Shown: one piece after another, positions 57,544-64,000 of the stretch
How positions within the stretch are numbered: the first letter of the stretch is position 1
Layout of the letters: each line of letters begins with the position of its first letter
Source: Amycolatopsis sp. A133
GTDB taxonomy: Bacteria > Actinomycetota > Actinomycetes > Mycobacteriales > Pseudonocardiaceae
Direction of reading: 5' to 3'
NCBI RefSeq assembly: GCF_031082405.1
Contig: NZ_JAVHJU010000004.1
Location: 248,001 to 312,000, forward strand
Length of the DNA stretch: 64,000 nucleotides
Position numbers and translations under genes: made by a program
Notes under the pieces: generated by a model
The model's input: only the letters and a program-made list of their open reading frames with translations
Told to the model about the DNA's origin: nothing
Database searches by the model: none

Positions 57544-58992
57544 CTAGCCGACGGACCCTTCCATCTGGAGCTCGATCAGGCGGTTCAGCTCGAGCGCGTA
57601 CTCCATCGGCAGCTCGCGCGCGATGGGCTCGACGAACCCGCGCACGATCATCGCCATGGCTTCGGCCTCGTCGAGACCGCGCGACATCAGGTAGAACAGC
57701 TGCTCTTCGCTGACCTTCGACACGGTGGCCTCGTGGCCCATGGACACTTCGTCGTTGCGGATGTCCACGTACGGGTACGTGTCCGACCGCGAGATGGTGT
57801 CCACCAGCAGCGCGTCACAGACGACGCTGGAGCGCGAGTGGTGCGCACGCTTCGCCACGCGGACCAGGCCGCGGTAGGAGGTGCGGCCGCCGCCGCGCGC
57901 CACCGACTTCGACACGATGGTCGAGGACGTGTGCGGCGCGAGGTGCTCCATCTTGGCGCCCGCGTCCTGGTGCTGGCCCTCGCCCGCGAACGCGACCGAC
58001 AGGACCTCGCCCTTGGCGTGCTCGCCCATGAGGAACACCGACGGGTACTTCATCGTCACCTTGGAACCGATGTTGCCGTCGATCCATTCCATGGTCGCGC
58101 CCTCTTCGCACTTGGCGCGCTTGGTGACCAGGTTGTAGACGTTGTTCGACCAGTTCTGGATGGTCGTGTAGCGGCAGCGGGCGCCCTTCTTGACGATGAT
58201 CTCCACGACCGCCGAGTGCAGCGAGTCGGACTGGTAGATCGGCGCCGTGCAGCCCTCGACGTAGTGCACGTAGGCGTCTTCGTCGACGATGATCAGGGTG
58301 CGCTCGAACTGGCCCATGTTCTCGGTGTTGATCCGGAAGTAGGCCTGCAGCGGGATGTCCACCTTGACGCCCTTGGGCACGTAGATGAACGAGCCGCCGG
58401 ACCACACCGCGGTGTTCAGCGCGGAGAACTTGTTGTCCCCGGCCGGGATGACCGAGCCGAAGTACTCCTGGAACAGCTCCGGGTGCGTCTTGAGCGCGGT
58501 GTCGGTGTCCAGGAACAGCACGCCTTGGGACTCGAGGTCCTCGCGGATCGAGTGGTAGACGACCTCGGACTCGTACTGCGCCGCGACACCGGCGACGAGG
58601 CGCTGCTTCTCCGCCTCGGGGATGCCCAGCCTGTCGTACGTGTTCTTGATGTCCTCGGGAAGGTCTTCCCAGCTCGCAGCCTGCTTCTCGCTGGAGCGGA
58701 CGAAGTACTTGATGTTGTCGAAGTCGATCCCGGAGAGGTCGGCCCCCCAGTTGGGCATGGGCTTCTTCTCGAAGAGCTTGAGCGCCTTCAGTCGCGCTTC
58801 GCGCATCCACTCCGGCTCGGACTTCTTCCCGGAGATGTCGGTGACGACATCTTCGTTAAGCCCGCGACGGGCGCTGGCGCCCGCCTCGTCGGAGTCGGCC
58901 CAGCCGAACGCGTACTTGCCCAGGGACTCGATGGTCTCTTCCTGGCTCAAGGGCGCGGTGGTGGGAGTGCGCTGCTCGGCAGCGGCAGTCAT
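57544..58992 (-). CDS. sufB: SufB, Fe-S cluster scaffold subunit
   Basis: 482 residues from ATG 58992 with GGAGGG upstream, overlapping the sufR stop by three bases. Landmarks: [74 protein letters not shown] and [18 protein letters not shown]. The Glu and Cys residues of the sulfur-delivery tunnel and the cluster site are kept. No intein is inserted, unlike SufB in M. tuberculosis. Confidence 0.97.
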   Translation of the reverse strand: MTAAAEQRTPTTAPLSQEETIESLGKYAFGWADSDEAGASARRGLNEDVVTDISGKKSEPEWMREARLKALKLFEKKPMPNWGADLSGIDFDNIKYFVRSSEKQAASWEDLPEDIKNTYDRLGIPEAEKQRLVAGVAAQYESEVVYHSIREDLESQGVLFLDTDTALKTHPELFQEYFGSVIPAGDNKFSALNTAVWSGGSFIYVPKGVKVDIPLQAYFRINTENMGQFERTLIIVDEDAYVHYVEGCTAPIYQSDSLHSAVVEIIVKKGARCRYTTIQNWSNNVYNLVTKRAKCEEGATMEWIDGNIGSKVTMKYPSVFLMGEHAKGEVLSVAFAGEGQHQDAGAKMEHLAPHTSSTIVSKSVARGGGRTSYRGLVRVAKRAHHSRSSVVCDALLVDTISRSDTYPYVDIRNDEVSMGHEATVSKVSEEQLFYLMSRGLDEAEAMAMIVRGFVEPIARELPMEYALELNRLIELQMEGSVG

Positions 58993-59807
58993 GCGGGTTT
59001 CCCTCCATTCGGGATCCGTGCTGTGCGCCCCTCGGGGGACACCGTTCTTCCCGGCTCGGGATGGGCCGGGTGACCCGTCGGAACGGGTACGTGGGTGGTG
59101 CACGCGGAATCACCGCGTGCGATGGTCGCCAGCCGCTGGACGTGGGTGCCCAGCAGCCGCGCGAACGCCTCCGTCTCGGCCTCGCACAGCTGCGGGAACT
59201 CCGCGGCCACGTGGGCGACCGGACAGTGGTGCTGACAGAGCTGTGCGCCGACGTTCTGACCAGGAGCCGGCGCGCCGACCTGACGGGTCGACGCAGCGTA
59301 GCCTTCCCTGCTCAGCGCGGTCGCGAGGGCCTCCGCGCGCATTGCGGGATCACTCGGACCGGTGATCGCCGGGCGGTGCGGCCCGACCAGCTTCTCGATG
59401 CGGCGCTCGGCGAAGGCGCGTACGGCGTCTTCGCCGGCGTGTTCGGCGAGGAAGCGGATGGCGGAGACGGCCAAGTCGTCGTAGGCGTGCCCGAAGCGGG
59501 CGCGCCCGGCCTCGGTCAGCAGGAACAGCTTCGCCGGACGGCCCCGCCCGCGGGGCCCGCGACGCGGCGCGTCCCGCGTCTCGGCTTCGCCATCCACGAG
59601 AAGTGCGTCGAGGTGGCGGCGGACGGCGGTGGGGCTGATGCCGAGCTGCTCGGCGACCACGACGGCGGTCATGGGACCCTGTTCCAGCAGCAGCCGGGCG
59701 ACCTCGTGCCGGGTCTTGCCCTCGGCGCTGACCTGCGACGGAACGGGCGGGTGCGCGGCACGCGGCAGATCGCCGCCCACCTGGTCGCCCGCCTCCGTCT
59801 TTTTCAC
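58989..59807 (-). CDS. sufR: SufR, Fe-S-binding repressor of the suf operon
   Basis: 272 residues from GTG 59807; a longer frame exists but the promoter and operator lie there. N-terminal ArsR/DeoR-like winged helix ([20 protein letters not shown]) and a C-terminal cluster motif [19 protein letters not shown]: three cysteines for a 4Fe-4S or 2Fe-2S centre. SufR represses the operon when it holds a cluster. First gene of the leftward operon; divergent from mptB. The start follows the palindrome by one base, which suggests a leaderless transcript. Confidence 0.94.
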   Translation of the reverse strand: MKKTEAGDQVGGDLPRAAHPPVPSQVSAEGKTRHEVARLLLEQGPMTAVVVAEQLGISPTAVRRHLDALLVDGEAETRDAPRRGPRGRGRPAKLFLLTEAGRARFGHAYDDLAVSAIRFLAEHAGEDAVRAFAERRIEKLVGPHRPAITGPSDPAMRAEALATALSREGYAASTRQVGAPAPGQNVGAQLCQHHCPVAHVAAEFPQLCEAETEAFARLLGTHVQRLATIARGDSACTTHVPVPTGHPAHPEPGRTVSPEGRTARIPNGGKPA

Positions 59808-59808
59808 A

Positions 59809-59820
59809 ACACAAGTGTGT
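59809..59820 (-). promoter_or_regulatory. SufR operator ACACA-AG-TGTGT over the suf transcription start
   Basis: Perfect 5-bp arms, two bases upstream of the sufR GTG. On the minus strand TAAGAC lies a few bases further up (a -10 candidate), so the palindrome would cover the start of transcription. Comparable ACAC/GTGT repeats are known at SufR-controlled promoters. Confidence 0.55.
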
Positions 59821-59900
59821 CTTATTTCCGGGTGATCGGCAAAGGCGGGGTGTCCGGCAGTGACCCGACTCACTCGGGGGCGGACCGATACCCTGCACGC

Positions 59901-61571
59901 GTGGCAGTGGGCGAACACCCGGCGCAGCCGGGCGGGCAAGTGGCACGGATCGCGACCGGGCGTGTCCCCGCGGTGACGCTTTCGCCCGTCCACCCCCGCG
60001 AGCCCCTGCCCCTCGAAGCCGGCGAGCAGCGCGGGCTGAACGTCGTCCGGCGCTTCGGCACGGTCGGGTCCCTGTTCCTCGCGCTCGGCTCCCTCGGCGC
60101 CGGGGCCGCCCCGGTGATCAACCCGGTGCAGGAGATCCCGGTGCTGCGGCTGTTCACCCGCATCCCGACGGTGTCGCTGGCCATCGCCATCTCCGGGATG
60201 GGCATCCTGGTGCTGAGCTGGCTGATGCTGGGCCGGTTCGCCCAGCCCAGCCGCGCGCGGCTCGCGTCACAGGGCCAGCTCGCGCGCACCATCGCGCTGT
60301 GGGTGCTGCCGCTGCTGGTCATCCCGCCGCTGTTCTCCCGCGACGTCTACAGCTACCTCGCCCAAAGCGAGATCGTGCACCGCGGGATGGACCCCTACAC
60401 CCTGGGCCCGGCGCAGGCCCTCGGCGTCGCGGACAAGTTCACCGCCGGCGTGTCGAACATGTGGCGCGAGACGCCGGCGCCGTACGGGCCGGTCGTGCTG
60501 CGCCTCGGCGGCTGGCTCGCGCCGATCTCCGGCAACAGCATCGCGATGGGCGTGCTCATGCAGCGCGCGATCGCGCTGGCCGGCGTGGTCCTGATCGTCT
60601 GGGCGCTGCCCCGGCTGGCGCGCCGCTTCGGTGTCCAGCCCGCGACGGCGCTGTGGCTCGGGGCGGCCAACCCGCTGCTGATCTTCCACTTCGTCGCCGG
60701 CGCCCACAACGACGCGCTGGCCATCGGCCTGATGCTCGCCGGGCTGGAGGTCGGCATCCGGCGGCTGCCGATCCGGGTGAAGGGCGACACGCCACCGCCC
60801 CTCGCGCGCGGGGAGCTGCTGTACATCGCGCTCGGCGTCGCGGTCATCACCCTCGGCGTCGCGGTGAAGCTGCCCGCGGTGTTCGCGCTGCCGTTCTTCG
60901 CGGTGATGGTGGCGCGGCGGTGGCACGGCAGGCTCAAGGACCTGTTCGTGGCGGGCGCGCCGATGGCGCTGTGGTTCGGGCTGGTCCTGGTCGTCGTCTG
61001 CTTCGGCACCGGGCTCGGCTTCGGCTGGTTCGGGGCGACCTTCAACACCCCCGGCCTGGTCCGCTCCTGGATCTCCCCCACCGCCGAGCTGGCCAACCTC
61101 TCCGGCGTCCTCGGCATCGCGCTCGGGCTCGGCAACCACACGAACGCGCTGGTGCCGATCCTCGGCGCGCTCGGTTACCTCGTCGCCGTCGCGATCACCT
61201 TCAAGTTCCTCTGGGACAGCTTCAAGTGGCGCTACCGGCCGATCATCGGGCTCGGCGTCTCCCTGGGCGCGGCGATGATCCTGCAGATCAACCTGCAGCC
61301 CTGGTACGTGCTCTGGGCGGTGATCCCGCTCGCCGCCGCGGCCGGGACGTCGCGGTTCCGGGTGGCGGCGGCGGTGCTCTCGGCCGCCCTGCCGTTCCTG
61401 CTCCCGCCCACCGGCAGCACCTTCGACGGCCGCCCGTACGTGCTGCCGTTCGCCTACGTCGCGGCGATCGTCGTCTGCGGCGCCGGAATGCTGATCGTGC
61501 GGCGGCTCGCTCCCGTGTTGCTCTCCCGGCCGTCCCCGCGGGTGCCCGCGCGGGCCGACGCCGTATCGTGA
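59901..61571 (+). CDS. mptB: Alpha-1,6-mannopyranosyltransferase, MptB type
   Basis: 556 residues from GTG 59901. About a dozen membrane helices; FSRDVYSYLAQSEIVHRGMDPYTLGP holds the Asp motif of GT-C mannosyltransferases, followed by ETPAPYGPVVL and FVAGAHNDALAIGLML. It takes mannose from polyprenyl phosphate to start the mannan core of lipomannan/lipoarabinomannan on the outer face. The neighbours match the mycobacterial Rv1459c place: divergent from sufR, ABC genes downstream. Confidence 0.92.
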   Translation: MAVGEHPAQPGGQVARIATGRVPAVTLSPVHPREPLPLEAGEQRGLNVVRRFGTVGSLFLALGSLGAGAAPVINPVQEIPVLRLFTRIPTVSLAIAISGMGILVLSWLMLGRFAQPSRARLASQGQLARTIALWVLPLLVIPPLFSRDVYSYLAQSEIVHRGMDPYTLGPAQALGVADKFTAGVSNMWRETPAPYGPVVLRLGGWLAPISGNSIAMGVLMQRAIALAGVVLIVWALPRLARRFGVQPATALWLGAANPLLIFHFVAGAHNDALAIGLMLAGLEVGIRRLPIRVKGDTPPPLARGELLYIALGVAVITLGVAVKLPAVFALPFFAVMVARRWHGRLKDLFVAGAPMALWFGLVLVVVCFGTGLGFGWFGATFNTPGLVRSWISPTAELANLSGVLGIALGLGNHTNALVPILGALGYLVAVAITFKFLWDSFKWRYRPIIGLGVSLGAAMILQINLQPWYVLWAVIPLAAAAGTSRFRVAAAVLSAALPFLLPPTGSTFDGRPYVLPFAYVAAIVVCGAGMLIVRRLAPVLLSRPSPRVPARADAVS

Positions 61572-61577
61572 CGCGAT

Positions 61578-62504
61578 GTGAGTGTCCCTGCCGTCGAGAT
61601 CAGCGGGCTGGTCAAAAACTACGGCTCCACCCGCGCGGTCGACGGCCTCGACCTGCGGATGGAGCGCGGCAGCCTGCTCGCCCTGCTCGGCCCGAACGGG
61701 GCCGGCAAGACCACCACCGTCGAGGTCTGCGAAGGCTTCCTCCGCGCTGACGCGGGCTCGGTTCGCGTGCTCGGCCTCGACCCGGTGCGCGAGTCCGCCG
61801 ACCTGCGCCCGCGGGTCGGGATCATGCCCCAGGGCGGCGGCGCCTACCCGGGTGTCCGGGCCGACGAGATGCTGCGGCTGGTGGCGTCCTGCGCGGCGAC
61901 CCCGCTGGACCCGGCCTGGCTGCTGGACGTCCTCGGGCTGGCTCCGGTGCGGCGGACGCCGTTCAAGCGCCTCTCCGGCGGGCAGCAGCAGCGGCTTTCG
62001 CTGGCGTGCGCCCTGGTCGGGCGGCCGGAGCTGGTGTTCCTCGACGAGCCGACCGCGGGCATGGACCCGCAGGCCCGGCGGCTGGTGTGGGACCTGCTCG
62101 GCGCGCTGCGCGCCGACGGCGTTTCGGTGCTGCTGACCACCCACCTGATGGAGGAGGCCGAAGCACTGGCCGACACCGTGGTGATCGTGGACCACGGCAA
62201 GGTCGTCGTCTCCGGCGCGCCCCAGTCGCTGACGATGGACGAAACGGGCAACGCGGGCCTGCGGTTCAAGGCCCGCACGCGGCTCGACACGGCGCTGCTG
62301 ACCGCGGCGCTGCCGGAGGGCTACACGGTGCGCGAATCGGCGCCGGGCACGTACGTCGTGGTGGGTTCGGTCGACCCGCAGGTCGTGTCGACGGTCACGG
62401 CGTGGTGCGCGCAGCAGGGCGTGCTGCCGGAGGAACTGCAGGTCGGCAAGCGGACCCTCGAAGAGGTCTTCCTGGAGCTGACCGGACGGGAGCTGCGGGC
62501 ATGA
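61578..62504 (+). CDS. ABC transporter ATP-binding protein
   Basis: 308 residues from GTG 61578, seven bases after the mptB stop. Walker A GPNGAGKTTT (38-47), signature LSGGQQQRLSL, Walker B LVFLDEPTAG and H-loop TTHLMEEAE; the C-terminal 80 residues are the extra domain of the DrrA/CcmA-type group. Works with the next gene's permease as an exporter. The syntenic mycobacterial genes are Rv1458c/Rv1457c; the substrate is not known. Confidence 0.93.
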   Translation: MSVPAVEISGLVKNYGSTRAVDGLDLRMERGSLLALLGPNGAGKTTTVEVCEGFLRADAGSVRVLGLDPVRESADLRPRVGIMPQGGGAYPGVRADEMLRLVASCAATPLDPAWLLDVLGLAPVRRTPFKRLSGGQQQRLSLACALVGRPELVFLDEPTAGMDPQARRLVWDLLGALRADGVSVLLTTHLMEEAEALADTVVIVDHGKVVVSGAPQSLTMDETGNAGLRFKARTRLDTALLTAALPEGYTVRESAPGTYVVVGSVDPQVVSTVTAWCAQQGVLPEELQVGKRTLEEVFLELTGRELRA

Positions 62505-63286
62505 GCGTTTTCGAGCCCGGCGTCTTCACCCCGGCGCCCGGACGGGGATCCCTGGGCCGGATGCTGCGGACGCACGCGCGGATCGAGGCCGGCCTGACGC
62601 TGCGCCACGGCGAGCAGGTGCTGCTGACCCTGCTCATCCCGCTGGCGTTGCTGATCGGGTTGTCGCTGCTGGACATCCTGCCCGCGGCCCAGCTGGGTTC
62701 GACGTCCAAAGTGGACTGGATCACGCCCCGGATCCTGGCGCTGGCGGTGCTGTCGTCGGCGTTCACCGGCCAGGCGATCGCCCTGGGGTTCGACCGGCGC
62801 TACGGCGTGCTGAAGCGCCTTTCGGCGACGGCGTTGCCGCGGTGGCTCCTGGTGGCCGGCCGGCTCTCGGCGGCGCTGGTGGTCGTGGTCCTGCAGTCGG
62901 TGATCATCGGCGTGGTGGCGGCGTTCCTGGGCTGGTCGCCGTCGCTCTCGGGCCTGGCTTCCGCGGTGTTGCTGCTGGTGCTGGGGACGCTCGCGTTCGG
63001 CGCTCTGGGCGTCCTGCTGGGTGGCGCGCTGCGCGCGGAAGCCGTGCTGGCCCTGGCGAACATCGTGTGGTTCGTGCTGCTGCTGGCCGGCGGGATCCTG
63101 CTGGCGCCGTCTTCGCTGCCCGCGGGAATGGCTCGCGTGGTGGAACTGCTGCCTTCGGGCGCGCTGGCGGAGGGCATGCGCGCGGCTCTGGTGGACGGCT
63201 CGTTCGCCCCCGGGCCGGTTTTGGTCCTGGCGGTGTGGGCGGTTCTCGCGGGCGCGCTGGCTTCGCGCACGACGAAACTCACCTGA
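62501..63286 (+). CDS. ABC-2-type transporter permease
   Basis: 261 residues from ATG 62501, overlapping the ATPase stop as ATGA. Six membrane helices of the ABC-2 type; GFDRRYGVLKRLSATALPRWLL is the usual cytosolic coupling segment. Partner of the preceding ATPase; likely a lipid, polymer or drug exporter. The ctaA gene follows after a small membrane protein, so a role in cytochrome oxidase assembly is conceivable. Confidence 0.92.
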   Translation: MSVFEPGVFTPAPGRGSLGRMLRTHARIEAGLTLRHGEQVLLTLLIPLALLIGLSLLDILPAAQLGSTSKVDWITPRILALAVLSSAFTGQAIALGFDRRYGVLKRLSATALPRWLLVAGRLSAALVVVVLQSVIIGVVAAFLGWSPSLSGLASAVLLLVLGTLAFGALGVLLGGALRAEAVLALANIVWFVLLLAGGILLAPSSLPAGMARVVELLPSGALAEGMRAALVDGSFAPGPVLVLAVWAVLAGALASRTTKLT

Positions 63287-63379
63287 ATCCGATCAGGACG
63301 GGTAGAACTGACCTCACGAACCGCCCGCCGCTGCTGGGAAGGTCCTCCGGACACATCCGGATCCGAGGGGGCTGTTCAC

Positions 63380-63574
63380 ATGGTTTCGAAAACCCGCGTC
63401 CTGCTGATCATGCTGCTCCTGCTGGCGGTCGCGATCGGCCTGATCGTCCTGCTGATCAAGGTGGACGCGGGAGCGTTCTGGATCAGGACCGTTCCCTTGG
63501 CCGTGCTGGGGTTCGGTGCCGTCGTCGCCCAGTCGATGGGGCTGTTCCAGAAGAAGGCCAAGAAAACCAAGTGA
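63380..63574 (+). CDS. Small two-helix membrane protein
   Basis: 64 residues from ATG 63380 with GAGGGGG at a good distance. Two hydrophobic segments (about 7-27 and 36-54) and a Lys-rich tail (KKAKKTK). No family recognised. Its place between the ABC permease and ctaA, with strong ribosome site, supports a real gene. A small hairpin (ACCAAG/CTTGGT, 63566-63581) covers the stop. Confidence 0.7.
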   Translation: MVSKTRVLLIMLLLLAVAIGLIVLLIKVDAGAFWIRTVPLAVLGFGAVVAQSMGLFQKKAKKTK

Positions 63575-63658
63575 CCTTGGTCCCTTGCGCGCGCCTCGCC
63601 GTTCTGGGCGCCCGGACCTGCCGAAAGCGCGTTTTCCGCGCGCTCTACCATCGATGCC

Positions 63659-64000
63659 GTGCCGTTCACCAGCCTCGTCGCCCGTCTGCCGTTTCCCTCC
63701 GCCTCCGTGCAGCGGGCCGTCGGGATCGCCGCCGTCCTCGCGCAGGCGCTGATCGGCGTCACCGGGTCCATCGTGCGCGTCACCGGGTCCGGGCTCGGCT
63801 GCCCGACCTGGCCCGAGTGCGTCGCCGGGAGCCTGGTGCCGAAGCACGACTCCGGGATCGACGCGCTCAACCAGTGGATCGAGTTCGGCAACCGGCTGCT
63901 CACCGGCGTCATCATCGTCGTCGCTGCGATCGCGGTCGTGACGGCGTGGCGCGTGCAGATCGACCACCCGGGCCGCAAGCGCCTGGTCAAGCTGGCCTGG
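63659..64000 (+). CDS. ctaA: Heme A synthase (CtaA/COX15), 3' end cut by the window
   Basis: 114 codons to the window end, from GTG 63659. Membrane helices surround GSGLGCPTWPEC, whose Cys pair is the outer-loop motif of the bacterial enzyme, and IEFGNRLLTG, where the Glu and the first heme-ligand His region lie. The enzyme oxidises the C8 methyl of heme O to heme A for cytochrome oxidase aa3. The position beyond the ABC genes matches the mycobacterial order. Confidence 0.93.
   Translation, partial: MPFTSLVARLPFPSASVQRAVGIAAVLAQALIGVTGSIVRVTGSGLGCPTWPECVAGSLVPKHDSGIDALNQWIEFGNRLLTGVIIVVAAIAVVTAWRVQIDHPGRKRLVKLAW

Noticed and set aside
60267..62195. Minus-strand open frame of 642 codons opposite mptB and the ABC ATPase
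   Set aside because: Antisense shadow of genes with clear motifs.

Overview
This is a very GC-rich actinobacterial chromosome segment, most likely from Amycolatopsis or a close relative in the Pseudonocardiaceae. The pointers are frequent GTG starts, F420-type oxidoreductases, an acVLRF1 release factor, a snapalysin-type protease, and a sufR-sufBDCSUT block divergent from mptB and followed by an ABC exporter and ctaA, an order I recall from mycobacteria and their relatives. The genus is inferred by eye. The density of genes and the lack of integrases, tRNAs, rRNA, IS elements or CRISPR arrays suggest ordinary chromosome. The only clearly damaged loci are a truncated serine hydrolase and a frameshifted signal peptidase relative.

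Layout. 0-4.5 kb: end of a crotonase/acetoacetate-decarboxylase pair, then a large XRE-NB-ARC-TPR (STAND) protein behind a repeated GTTCG-G-CGAAC motif. 4.6-8.9 kb: nrdA-nrdB, preceded by two NrdR-like boxes 32 bp apart; NrdB has Phe at the radical-tyrosine position, the class Ic signature. 8.9-19.8 kb: Nudix, PPOX, AraC, P450, a degenerate PAS-GGDEF-EAL protein, peroxiredoxin, GNAT, an LCP cell-wall ligase, cyclopropane synthase, an alpha/beta hydrolase and a SIS protein. 19.9-25.2 kb: the truncated hydrolase running into a 21-bp repeat array, a MarR-ABC exporter unit, an F420-type enzyme, a membrane glycosyltransferase and a small HTH protein. 25.3-33.2 kb: an ABC-F protein beside acVLRF1, a large secreted subtilase whose His position reads Glu, dGTPase, and a PASTA lipoprotein candidate.

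33.3-38.0 kb: ArsR-SRPBCC unit with a perfect palindromic operator, an EAL-GGDEF protein, and TetR divergent from a glycosyltransferase. 38.0-44.4 kb: an operon SnoaL-like, DUF1214, SDR, sulfotransferase, divergent from cysD-cysNC (the PAPS-making enzymes); both promoters share a KstR-like palindrome, so sulfate activation and sulfate transfer look wired together. 44.5-53.3 kb: VOC, methyltransferase, two-component system, Lrp with an EamA exporter, snapalysin, UbiB-like kinase, the damaged signal peptidase, YnfA, DUF4184. 53.3-64 kb: the suf operon read leftward from sufR, mptB, a two-gene ABC transporter, a small membrane protein and the start of ctaA, cut by the window end.

Translational coupling by 1-4 bp overlaps is common (suf genes, the sulfation operon, cysD-cysNC, the two-component pair, ArsR-SRPBCC). 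Several intergenic repeats and palindromes sit exactly at gene ends and supply stop codons, which looks like a genome-wide repeat family.
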